DNA of 64,000 nt. Source: Verrucomicrobiaceae bacterium UBA1938 (GTDB lineage: Bacteria; Verrucomicrobiota; Verrucomicrobiia; Verrucomicrobiales; Verrucomicrobiaceae). Both the position numbers and the translations under genes were made by a program. The DNA lies in contig DDFC01000032.1 of the NCBI GenBank assembly GCA_002336895.1, positions 637,172 through 701,171 of the forward strand, written 5' to 3'. Shown here piece by piece: positions 51,581-59,549 of this stretch (its first letter is position 1; the number at the start of each line of letters is the position of its first letter). The notes beneath the pieces are model-generated. The model saw only the letters and a list, made by a program, of their open reading frames with translations, made no database searches and had not been told where the DNA came from.

Positions 51581-52527
51581 GCTATGCCCCCCTTTGAAAG
51601 GCTTCGTTCAAACCTGGCGAACAGCTCCCGCAGTTCTTGCTGGCGAGGCAATGAGAGTCGCCATTCGGCGGGGATGGCGTCGAAACCATAGAGCAAGCCT
51701 GCGAGACCGCCGGCCACGCAACCGGTGGTGTCGGTGTCATCGCCGAGGTTCACGGCTTTGAGAACGCAGTCTGAAAATTTGTCCGTGGTGAGAAGGCACC
51801 AGAGTGAGGCGGTCAGTGTCTCCATGACATATCCGCCTGAGTGGATGTGAAGTTCAGGCTCTGAGACCAGATCGTTTCGGAGGAGAGTGCGGAAGGTGGC
51901 GAGTTCTTCTGCATCAACATAGAGATGCTGGAATGCATCCTGTGCGGCAGCCAGGGCGGCTGCAGCAGATTCACCACGAACCAGCTTACGAACGACGAGC
52001 CCGTAAAAGACACAGGCCATCTTGGAACGTGCATGCCCGTGCGTGATGGAGGAGGCTTGTTCAATGCGACTGACGAAAATTTCGTCAGGCACAGACAAGC
52101 TGGCCACCACCACGGGCAGGATGCGCATGAGAGAACCGTTGCCATTGTCGTAGAGTCCGCTGCCTCCAGCCTGTAGAGCGGGGATGTCGTGACTGATGCG
52201 GAGAAGCGCCTGACGAGTTGCGATGCCTATGTCGAAGACCAGCCCGCGAGCAGTCCAGTGCCCGAGCTCGAACCACTGTAGGAAGCGTTCGCCCATGTCC
52301 TGAGGATCGAAGGTGTCTTTTTCCACCAAGCTTTCAGCTGCGCAGAGGAGCAGCGACCCATCATCGCTCCAGGTTCCAGGAAGCTGGCCATGTGAGCCAC
52401 CACCGCGCATGCCCACAACGGGATCTTTCTGCCGGGCTTCACGTGAAGCAAACTCCACGGGCACGCCGAGGGCGTCTCCGACAAGCGAACCATAAAGGCC
52501 GCCGAGAATGTGTTTCTCTAGATTCAT
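51577..52527 (-). CDS. ADP-ribosylglycohydrolase family protein (first copy in operon)
   Basis: 316 residues. Starts HILGGLYGSLVGDALGVPVEF; the metal motif is WSDDGS rather than the SDDT/SDDS seen in characterised members, and the late DDTD motif reads LGDDTDTTGCVAGGLAGLLYG. It should hydrolyse ADP-ribose linkages, unless the changed SDDG motif affects metal binding. Overlaps DUF4291 and DUF1152 by 4 nt each. Divergent enough from the copy at 47293 to suggest different substrates. Confidence 0.88.
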   Translation of the reverse strand: MNLEKHILGGLYGSLVGDALGVPVEFASREARQKDPVVGMRGGGSHGQLPGTWSDDGSLLLCAAESLVEKDTFDPQDMGERFLQWFELGHWTARGLVFDIGIATRQALLRISHDIPALQAGGSGLYDNGNGSLMRILPVVVASLSVPDEIFVSRIEQASSITHGHARSKMACVFYGLVVRKLVRGESAAAALAAAQDAFQHLYVDAEELATFRTLLRNDLVSEPELHIHSGGYVMETLTASLWCLLTTDKFSDCVLKAVNLGDDTDTTGCVAGGLAGLLYGFDAIPAEWRLSLPRQQELRELFARFERSLSKGGIA

Positions 52528-53165
52528 AAGTCGATGCCGACTGCAAGTGCGGCGGTGGTTGAATGCGGGCGATAGTTCTCCTCGCTGGGCGTTTGCAGCG
52601 CCTTGAAGTCTTCCTTCAGGTTCTCCCGCTGTTCGATTACGAAGGGGGTGATGTCTTCAATGCTGATCAGCTCACTCTCTCCATATCGGCACAGAGTCTC
52701 TCCGCGAAGTCCGAGCTGGACAGCACGTCTTTCGAGGCAGTCGCCATTTGGGTCGTGATCCGGATCCCACTGGAGACGGACATCGGATTGTGCAATGGCG
52801 TTCTGCCATGCTTCATGAGTGGCGAGGCGGCTAGAGGCAAAGGATGAGGCCACCGAGGCTGCGAGAATTTCGTCGAAGAAGGAACGTTTCAGGCGAACCG
52901 CGAGGATGTGTTCCTGACCTTCCTTGGAGGCCCATCCGGAACGGAACATCATCCAAAGAAAGTTGGGCTTGATCCAGCTCATGCGTGAAAAGCTGAACTC
53001 GCCCCCAAAGCGCTGGTGCTGGACAGCGAAACTGGCGATGGCAGGGCGATAAGCCTGATAGACCACGATCGATTCGGCATCGAACTGCGCCATGATGTGC
53101 CGACCCGACTGGGGCCAGACTGGTGCCTGCGCCGTGTAAGGCGCGATTTTTAAAGTTGTTTTCAT
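52524..53165 (-). CDS. DUF4291-family protein
   Basis: 213 residues from ATG 53165 (MKTTLKIAPY), which gives a 4-nt overlap with NADAR; the frame is open 40 codons upstream inside NADAR. The family signature is AQFDAESIVVYQAYRP and MSWIKPNFLWMMFRSGWASKEGQ, then HILAVRL. The strongly conserved Trp/Lys/Arg-rich block looks catalytic, but no activity is known. DUF4291 genes are repeatedly found beside NAD/ADP-ribose enzymes in bacterial genomes. Confidence 0.85.
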   Translation of the reverse strand: MKTTLKIAPYTAQAPVWPQSGRHIMAQFDAESIVVYQAYRPAIASFAVQHQRFGGEFSFSRMSWIKPNFLWMMFRSGWASKEGQEHILAVRLKRSFFDEILAASVASSFASSRLATHEAWQNAIAQSDVRLQWDPDHDPNGDCLERRAVQLGLRGETLCRYGESELISIEDITPFVIEQRENLKEDFKALQTPSEENYRPHSTTAALAVGIDL

Positions 53166-53734
53166 TCTGTTGTTTCCAGAAGCTTTTTCCGCACTGCCAT
53201 GAGGGCAAAGCCCAGAAGATTCAGGCCATTCCAAAGTTGAGGTTTTTCCGCGTTGGGGTCCGTAGCCGCCATGCCAATGCCCCAAATGTGGTCAACGGGA
53301 CTGGCTTCGACAAGAACTCGATCACCTGTCTGGAGGAGAAACCTTTTCAATTCTTCATGCTGCTCAAATTTGGCCTTGTTCCCACGCACCACTATTTCCC
53401 AGCGGTGCTGAAGCCATACTGCATCGTCAAAATGAGCCACCTGACGGCCAAGCTTTTTAGCAATGGCCGGACTTTTGGCGGCGATGATTTTTGAAAGCGT
53501 GGCTTCATCGTGAAAGAGGCGCGCTTTTTCGGCCATCATGTAGTGCTCGGCCGTGGCGTAGCGAATGCCATCAACATCAAATGGGTGTCCTGCCCACCAT
53601 TGGCTGAAGCAGGATTTCGTGACGGTCCCGTCATTCGACGGCGTATGCCCCCAGAAGAACGCCCACTTGGGCCGCCAGCCTTTCTGCATGGCCTGGATTA
53701 ATTCGATGTGTGTTCGTGGCAAAGTCGTATTCAT
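53162..53734 (-). CDS. NADAR-domain protein (DUF1768, YbiA-like)
   Basis: 190 residues. NADAR features: FFWGHTPSNDGTVTKSCFSQWW at the start, DGIRYATAEHYMMAEKARLF with conserved His and Glu, and VDHIWGIGMAATDPNAEKPQLWNGLNLLGFALM near the C-terminus. The domain was named from gene neighbourhoods with NAD-using enzymes, and recent biochemistry reports removal of ADP-ribose from guanine bases by NADAR proteins. First structural gene of the operon, overlapping nrtR and DUF4291 by 4 nt each. Confidence 0.9.
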   Translation of the reverse strand: MNTTLPRTHIELIQAMQKGWRPKWAFFWGHTPSNDGTVTKSCFSQWWAGHPFDVDGIRYATAEHYMMAEKARLFHDEATLSKIIAAKSPAIAKKLGRQVAHFDDAVWLQHRWEIVVRGNKAKFEQHEELKRFLLQTGDRVLVEASPVDHIWGIGMAATDPNAEKPQLWNGLNLLGFALMAVRKKLLETTE

Positions 53735-54426
53735 ATCTCAAACAAAAATCCCTTCTTCTTGAGCTTCTCATACCGCACGGGATCGAAGCGGAAGAGCTGG
53801 GCGGGGCGGTGGGTGCCTTCGCGGTGGGTTTCTTTGAGGGGGACGAGGAGGTCGTGGCTGAGGACTTTTTTGCGGAAGTTGCGCTTGTCGAGCGGGGCGC
53901 CGAGGACGCTCTCGTAGAGGCGCTGGAGCTGGGTGAGGGTGAACTTGGGGGGGAGGAGCTCGAAGCCGACGGGCTCGTAGCGGAGCTTGCCACGGAGGCG
54001 GGCGAGGGCGGTGGCGAAGATCTCGGCGTGGTCAAAGGCGAGCGGGGGGAGGTCTGAAACGGGGAACCAGCGGGCCTCGGCGGCGTCCGTAGAGGCGGCG
54101 GTGGTGTGGTCGGCGGGTTTTGTCAGGGCGTAGTAGGCGACGCTGACGACGCGCTCGCGGGGATCGCGGTCCACGGTGCCGAAGGTGTAGAGCTGCTCGA
54201 GGAAGACGGTGCTGAGGTTGGTTTCCTCCTCGAGTTCGCGGCGGGCGGCTTCGTCGAGGGTTTCCTCCACGCGGACGAAGCCGCCGGGGAGTGCCCAGTG
54301 GTCTTTGAATGGGGCGAGGCCGCGGCGGATGAGGAGGACCTGCAGGGCGGCCTGCGTGCTGTCGAAGCCGAAGACGACGCAGTCCACGGTGAGTGCTGCG
54401 CGCGGGTATTCATAAGTGTGTTTCAC
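53731..54426 (-). CDS. nrtR: NrtR-type Nudix-fold transcriptional regulator of NAD metabolism
   Basis: 231 residues. N-terminal Nudix domain (about 10-150, PGGFVRVEETLDEAARREL) followed by a winged-helix domain (about 160-231), the layout of NrtR repressors, which control NAD salvage and are released by ADP-ribose. The Nudix box ends REL-EEE-TN where Gly is usual, so hydrolase activity may be lost while ligand sensing remains. The start is GTG 54426, which matches the family N-terminus HTYEYPRAALTVD; the operator overlaps it. Leads the 14-gene operon. Confidence 0.9.
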   Translation of the reverse strand: MKHTYEYPRAALTVDCVVFGFDSTQAALQVLLIRRGLAPFKDHWALPGGFVRVEETLDEAARRELEEETNLSTVFLEQLYTFGTVDRDPRERVVSVAYYALTKPADHTTAASTDAAEARWFPVSDLPPLAFDHAEIFATALARLRGKLRYEPVGFELLPPKFTLTQLQRLYESVLGAPLDKRNFRKKVLSHDLLVPLKETHREGTHRPAQLFRFDPVRYEKLKKKGFLFEI

Positions 54427-54458
54427 ACACGAAGTAATGTGTGTTTTTTACACGAAGT
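54414..54458. promoter_or_regulatory. tandem candidate NrtR operator over the nrtR start codon
   Basis: Two adjacent direct repeats: 54414-54435 (aagtgtgtttcacacacgaa...) and 54436-54458 (aatgtgtgttttttacacga...), sharing about 19 of 22 positions. Each contains a GTGT...ACAC dyad. The GTG start (54424-54426) lies inside the first repeat, so binding would block both transcription and initiation. Confidence 0.55.
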
Positions 54459-54853
54459 CAAGGAGGGAGTTTTAGAGGCTTGTTTCAGAAGGGTGAGGAA
54501 GGAAGAAGTGCTGGATGATGCGGCGCTTTGGGGGAGTGTGGGGCGGATGGGTCGAGGACGAGTTCGAGTAGGAGGACGAGGACGAAACGAGGCCGCCAGT
54601 GAGGAGGAGTATGAGTAGGAGGAAGAGGAGGATTCCAGAGGGAAAAGGGAGAAGCGGTCGCTGTGGTAAAGGCCGCGCTTTGGGTGAGAGCGGGGCGGAT
54701 TGGTCGAGGACGAGTAGGAGTAGGAGAACGAGGACGATTGAGGACCGGATTGCGCTGGGGGGTGTGCCCCACCCGGTCCTTGCATCCACGCCGGGAGGGG
54801 GTAGTATCGCGGCCCCCTTGAACCAACCCCATCGTTAGAACCGTTAGAATATC
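54427..54853. other. repeat-rich divergent region between nrtR and asd
   Basis: About 430 nt holding the nrtR operator and promoter, two copies of a purine-rich repeat (54523-54591 and 54675-54749), and the asd leader with a tandem CGTTAGAA (about 54833-54850). Open frames here are artefacts of the purine-rich tract (Ser/Arg-rich) and are not genes. Confidence 0.6.
54523..54749. repeat. dispersed purine-rich repeat, two direct copies
   Basis: Copy A 54523-54591 and copy B 54675-54749 share gcgctttggg, ggggcggat and tcgaggacgag, separated by gaggaggagtatgagtagg-type sequence. The same composite occurs in reverse orientation at 20560-20640. Confidence 0.6.
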
Positions 54854-55879
54854 ATGAGCACCCTGAAGAATGTCGCCATCGTCGGAGCCACAGGCGCTGT
54901 GGGCGCGGAGATGATCCGCTGCCTGGAAGAGCGCAAGTTTCCCGTGGGCCAGCTGACCCTCCTCGCCTCCGCACGCAGCGCCGGGAAGAAGCTGAAGTTC
55001 AAGGGTGAGGACATCACCATTCAGGAGCTGACGCCAGATTCCTTCAAAGGCATCGATATCGCGCTTTTCAGTGCCGGTGGCGGCATCTCGCGCGATTTTG
55101 CCCCGCATGCGGTGAAGGCCGGTGCGGTGGTGGTGGACAATTCCTCCTTCTTCCGCCAGGACCCGAACGTGCCGCTGGTAGTGCCGGAGATCAATGCTGC
55201 CGATGTGAAGGGCCACAAGGGTATCATCGCCAATCCGAACTGCACCACGGCGATCTCCCTGATGGCGCTGTATCCGCTGCATCAGGCCTTTGGTGTGAAA
55301 CGCATCTTTGCCTCCAGCTACCAGGCCGTGTCCGGCACGGGCGCACAGGCGATTGAAGAACTGGCGAACCAGTCCCGCGAATGGGCCTCCCAAAACCGCG
55401 CCTGGGATGCTGCCAAGCTGGACAGCAAACCGCACGTGTACCCGCACCAGATCGCCTTCAACGCGATCCCCCACGTGGATTCCTTCCTCGACTCCGGCTA
55501 CACCAAGGAGGAGATGAAGATGGAGAACGAGGGCCGCAAGATCATGCACCACGACAAATTCCGTGCGTCGGTGACCTGCGTGCGCATCCCGGTCTTCCGC
55601 GCGCACAGCATCGCGATCAGTGCGGAGTTTGAAAAGCCGGTGACGGTGGCCGCTGCGCGGGAAGTGCTGAGCAAGGCACCCGGCCTCGACGTGCTGGATG
55701 ATCCGGCTGCGAAGCAGTACCCCCTGGCACTGGACATCGCGGGCCGTGACAATTGCGCCGTCGGCCGCCTGCGCCTGGACTGTGCGCTGGACAATGGTCT
55801 GTGCTTCTGGGTGGTGGGCGACCAGCTGCTCAAAGGCGCGGCGCTGAACGCGGTGCAGATCGCCGAGTGCCTGCTGTAA
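54854..55879 (+). CDS. asd: aspartate-semialdehyde dehydrogenase
   Basis: 341 residues. Reduces aspartyl phosphate to aspartate semialdehyde with NADPH, the branch to lysine, threonine, methionine and diaminopimelate. NADP-binding GATGAVGAEM (about 11-20), catalytic C130 in NPNCTT, SGTGAQAIEEL and RIPVFRAHS (catalytic His region). Followed by a strong terminator. Divergent from the NAD operon. Confidence 0.96.
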   Translation: MSTLKNVAIVGATGAVGAEMIRCLEERKFPVGQLTLLASARSAGKKLKFKGEDITIQELTPDSFKGIDIALFSAGGGISRDFAPHAVKAGAVVVDNSSFFRQDPNVPLVVPEINAADVKGHKGIIANPNCTTAISLMALYPLHQAFGVKRIFASSYQAVSGTGAQAIEELANQSREWASQNRAWDAAKLDSKPHVYPHQIAFNAIPHVDSFLDSGYTKEEMKMENEGRKIMHHDKFRASVTCVRIPVFRAHSIAISAEFEKPVTVAAAREVLSKAPGLDVLDDPAAKQYPLALDIAGRDNCAVGRLRLDCALDNGLCFWVVGDQLLKGAALNAVQIAECLL

Positions 55880-55926
55880 AGCAGCGGGGGTGTGGCAGCC
55901 TCTCCTTGAATTAAGACCCAAGTATT

Positions 55927-55964
55927 ACCGGGGCGGACCTCAAAAGTCCGCCCCGGTTCTTTTT
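55927..55964 (+). terminator. intrinsic terminator of asd
   Basis: A 12-bp stem (55927-55938 with 55946-55957, arm ACCGGGGCGGAC) and a 7-nt loop, followed by TCTTTTT. Confidence 0.92.
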
Positions 55965-56026
55965 ATGGATTTTATAAAATTTTGATGACCGAAATAAATC
56001 GAGGGGCTAAACTTTAAGCCTCTCGC

Positions 56027-57706
56027 ATGGTGCAACGCCGCTCCACAATCCTCTTCATCATCCTGGTGGTACTGCCACTGGCGCTGCTGGCGTGGCTGGG
56101 GACGTACCTCATCCGGGATGCCGAAAAACGCACAGATGCCTCGATGCAGGCCATTCTGGCTGAGAGACTTAGCTCAGCCGACAAGCACCTGCTGCACGAC
56201 ATGCGGCAGCTGACCGACCGGCTGGACGAGTGGGGGGCAAAGAGCAGCGGCACGGCCAAGCTGATGGCCCAGCGGCTGGCAGAGCACCCCTGGATAGCGC
56301 AGACGTGGTCGGTCCCTGCTACTGAGGCAAATGGTGCCCTCGAGTCATTTCCGGGCAAAGCCGGCTATGAACCGGGTTCGATTTTCCGCCCCGAAGACCG
56401 CGTCCGGGCCATCCAGGAGTCCACCCAAAACCCTGACAGCAAGCCACAGCTGATCTCAGTGCTGGAGGGAGGCGGCCCCCCCTTTCAGCGGGCGTATGCG
56501 CCAGAGCAGCTCTCCAGCAAGCGCAAGCGCTACTCCGAATGGATGACTTACATCAAGATGCACGGCTACCACATTGATGACCGGCCGCAGCCAGCAGAGG
56601 CCCCCATGAGCTGGAGCGGCTGGCATGTGGGAGACTGCGTCTTCATGTACTGGCACCGCTTTGCAGATGGCAGCCTGAGCTGTGCGCTGATCAATCCGCA
56701 GATGCTCATGAACGCTCTCTTTCAGCGGCTGCCTCAGCCTGGACTAGCCATTCCCCCGGGCCGCATGCTGCTGACCACGGTGAAGGGCATCCCCCTGCAT
56801 GAGTGGGGCAAACGGCTGGCAGGCTCGGAGGGCCCGCCCGCAGCCCACCGTGCCTGCTCCGAGCCTCTCTCACAGTGGGAAATGTCCTACACACCGGCGT
56901 ATGAGGAGTTTCCCAAGCCGTACCTCTTCCCCATCATACTGGGCGTCAGCTCCGGCATTGTGCTCGTCTTTGTAGTGGGGTGGCTCTACTTTCATGAAAG
57001 CGCGCGGGAGATCCGCGTGGCGCAGCAGCGTGTGACTTTCGTGAACCAGATCTCCCACGAGCTGAAGACTCCGCTGACAAACATCCGCCTGTATGCGGAG
57101 ATGGCCGCGCATCGTGCTGAGTCGCAGGGGGACAGCATCGCGAAGCGTCAGCTGGGAGTGGTGGAGGCGGAGACCTCGCGCCTGGACCGCCTGATCCAGA
57201 ACGTGCTGAACTACGCCCGCCAGCAGCGCGACAAGCTGACCATCCAGCCCAAGGAGGTGGCGCTGGATCAGAACGTCTCGCGCATTGTGGAATTTTGGAA
57301 ACCGCTGCTGGAAAACAAGGGGTTTGAGATCGTCACATGCCTGAACGGGCCGCAGACGATCATGGCCGATCCGGATGCCATCGAGCAGATCCTCGGCAAT
57401 CTGATCTCCAATGTCGAAAAGTATGCCAACTCCGGAAAATGGATCGCCATACGTACGGAGCATGACGAGCGAAACACGCGCATGGTCGTGGAGGACCATG
57501 GCCCGGGCATCCCTGCGGGCAAGCGGCGCTCCGTCTTTGAGCCCTTTGAGCGCCTGCGCTCGGACCTGGCCGAGGGGGTCAGCGGCACAGGCATAGGATT
57601 GACCATCTCGCGCGAACTGGCACAATTGCACGGCGGCTCCCTCACCGTGTGCCCGAACTACCGCGAAGGCGCACGATTCATACTCACCCTCCCCAACAAG
57701 CCATGA
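56027..57706 (+). CDS. sensor histidine kinase
   Basis: 559 residues. Transmembrane helix 1 at about 8-30, a periplasmic sensor region of about 260 residues, transmembrane helix 2 at about 298-322; HisKA phosphoacceptor H344 (HELKTPLTNIRLYAEM); ATPase domain with GNLISNVEKYA (N box), DHGPGIP (G1) and GTGIGLTI (G2). Preceded by an A+T-rich leader. Overlaps the response regulator by 4 nt (ATGA), so the two are translationally coupled. Confidence 0.92.
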   Translation: MVQRRSTILFIILVVLPLALLAWLGTYLIRDAEKRTDASMQAILAERLSSADKHLLHDMRQLTDRLDEWGAKSSGTAKLMAQRLAEHPWIAQTWSVPATEANGALESFPGKAGYEPGSIFRPEDRVRAIQESTQNPDSKPQLISVLEGGGPPFQRAYAPEQLSSKRKRYSEWMTYIKMHGYHIDDRPQPAEAPMSWSGWHVGDCVFMYWHRFADGSLSCALINPQMLMNALFQRLPQPGLAIPPGRMLLTTVKGIPLHEWGKRLAGSEGPPAAHRACSEPLSQWEMSYTPAYEEFPKPYLFPIILGVSSGIVLVFVVGWLYFHESAREIRVAQQRVTFVNQISHELKTPLTNIRLYAEMAAHRAESQGDSIAKRQLGVVEAETSRLDRLIQNVLNYARQQRDKLTIQPKEVALDQNVSRIVEFWKPLLENKGFEIVTCLNGPQTIMADPDAIEQILGNLISNVEKYANSGKWIAIRTEHDERNTRMVVEDHGPGIPAGKRRSVFEPFERLRSDLAEGVSGTGIGLTISRELAQLHGGSLTVCPNYREGARFILTLPNKP

Positions 57707-58386
57707 CCAAGATCCTCATCGCCGAAGACGACGACCACACGCGGGATGCCCTGCGCGAGGTGCTAACCATGGAAGGCTACGAAGTCATCCCCGCCAGCGA
57801 CGGACTGCAGGCGGTGGATTTTTTCCGCGCTGAAAACCCCGACTTTGTCTGCCTGGATGTGATGATGCCCGGCCTGAACGGCTACGAGGTCTGCAAGCAG
57901 ATCCGCCGCCAGGATGAGAAAGTACCGATCCTCTTTCTCACCGCCAAGGCGGAAGAGATCGACACCGTGCTGGGGCTGGAACTGGGCGCGGACGACTACA
58001 TGACCAAGCCCTTTGGTGTGAAGGAGATCATAGCGCGCATCCGCGCCATCCTGCGCCGCACCGCCTCCCGCGGCGGTGGCAGGACGGATGACGACTTCAT
58101 GATGGACGACCTGCGCGTGGTACCCACGGAGCTGCGCGCCTACCGCGATAAAAACGAGGTGGCCCTCAGTCCGCGCGATGTCAAAGTGCTGCGCCTGCTG
58201 TATGAGCGCCGGGGCAAGGTCATCGACCGCAACACCCTGGCCGACGAGGTCTGGGGAGTGGACTACTTTCCAGAAAGCCGTGCGCTGGACCAGCACATCT
58301 CCCAGCTGCGCAAGCGCATCGAAAAAGACCCGGCGCAGCCGCGCATCATCCGCACGGTGCACGGAGCTGGATATCGGTTTGAATGA
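57703..58386 (+). CDS. OmpR/PhoB-family response regulator
   Basis: 227 residues from ATG 57703 (MTKILIAEDD), the start that gives the 4-nt overlap with its kinase. Acidic pocket EDD, phosphoacceptor D52 (FVCLDVMMP), KPF; winged-helix output domain (about 130-227, TVHGAGYRFE). Partner of the kinase at 56027; regulon unknown. Similar to the RR at 34889 but a separate system. Confidence 0.93.
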   Translation: MTKILIAEDDDHTRDALREVLTMEGYEVIPASDGLQAVDFFRAENPDFVCLDVMMPGLNGYEVCKQIRRQDEKVPILFLTAKAEEIDTVLGLELGADDYMTKPFGVKEIIARIRAILRRTASRGGGRTDDDFMMDDLRVVPTELRAYRDKNEVALSPRDVKVLRLLYERRGKVIDRNTLADEVWGVDYFPESRALDQHISQLRKRIEKDPAQPRIIRTVHGAGYRFE

Positions 58387-58457
58387 GGAGGGGCGCATTG
58401 TGCGTAGAATGACGCTCGCCTCTGTCATTCTGCCGCCCATAATCGTCATTCATCCTC

Positions 58458-59534
58458 ATGCTCACCTTCGACGCCCACCTCGACCTCAGCCTCAATGCAC
58501 TAGGCGGTTTCAACCGCGACCTGCGCCTCCCGGCGCATGAGATCCGCCGCCGTGAGGCCGGCATGACGGGCAAGGGCCGGGCGCGCGGGACCACGGCCTT
58601 TCCCGACATGCGGCGTGGCAAAGTGGGCCTCTGTGTGGCCACCCAGCTGGCGGGCTGCATGCCGGGGCCCTCCCCCATCGCTGGATGGATGTCCCCGGAG
58701 CAGGCCTGGGCGGAGACGCAGGGCCAGCTGGCCTGGTACCGCGCCATGGAGGAGGCCGGGGAGATGCGGCAGATCACCACGGTGCGCCAGCTGGATGAAA
58801 TGGTGGCGCTGTGGAATGACACCTCCATCCCTGATGACAAAAAGCCCATCGGCTATGTTCTGAGCCTGGAAGGCGCGGACTCCATCCGCAGCGTGGGCCA
58901 TCTGGAAAAGGCCTGGGAGCAGGGCCTGCGCGCCATGGGCCCGGCCCACTACGGCGTGTGCCGCTACGCCATGGGGCATGATGTGGTGGGCCCGCTGCGC
59001 CCTGGTGGCAAGGAGCTGATCCAGGAAATGGACCGACTGGGCATGATCCTGGATGTGACCCACCTGAGCGATGACTGCTTCTGGCAGGCGCTGGAGATTC
59101 ACCAGGGCACCGTGTGGGCCAGCCACAGCAACTGCCGTGCGCTGGTGCCGGACCCGCGCCAGTTTTCCGATGATCAGCTCAAAGCGCTCATCGAACGTGG
59201 TGGAGTCGTCGGTGCAGCACTGGACGCGTGGATGATGATCCCCGGCTGGATACGTGGCAAAACGACACCACAGGAGACCGGGCTAAAGCTGGAGGTCATC
59301 TGCGATCACATCGACCACGTGTGCCAGCTGGCGGGGAATGCCTTGCACAGCGGCATCGGCACGGATCTGGACGGCGGCTACGGCACCGAGCAGACACCGG
59401 AAGATTTGGACACCATCGCCGATCTGGCGCGCATCCCTGCCATGCTGCAAAAACGCGGCTACAAGGACGAGGACATCGCCAACATCATGCACGGCAACTA
59501 CCTGCGCCTGCTGCGTGGGGCACTGGCGGAGTGA
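58458..59534 (+). CDS. membrane dipeptidase (peptidase family M19)
   Basis: 358 residues. Zinc ligands expected in FDAHLD (HxD), SLEGAD (Glu), ILDVTHLSDDCFW (His) and VWASHSNCRAL (His), with GIGTDLDGGYG near the C-terminus; this is the renal-dipeptidase pattern. Hydrolyses dipeptides, including D-amino-acid-containing ones. No signal peptide is visible, so it is probably cytoplasmic. Convergent with rtcA with a 15-nt spacer. Confidence 0.9.
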   Translation: MLTFDAHLDLSLNALGGFNRDLRLPAHEIRRREAGMTGKGRARGTTAFPDMRRGKVGLCVATQLAGCMPGPSPIAGWMSPEQAWAETQGQLAWYRAMEEAGEMRQITTVRQLDEMVALWNDTSIPDDKKPIGYVLSLEGADSIRSVGHLEKAWEQGLRAMGPAHYGVCRYAMGHDVVGPLRPGGKELIQEMDRLGMILDVTHLSDDCFWQALEIHQGTVWASHSNCRALVPDPRQFSDDQLKALIERGGVVGAALDAWMMIPGWIRGKTTPQETGLKLEVICDHIDHVCQLAGNALHSGIGTDLDGGYGTEQTPEDLDTIADLARIPAMLQKRGYKDEDIANIMHGNYLRLLRGALAE

Positions 59535-59549
59535 TGCCACGAGGCAGAC

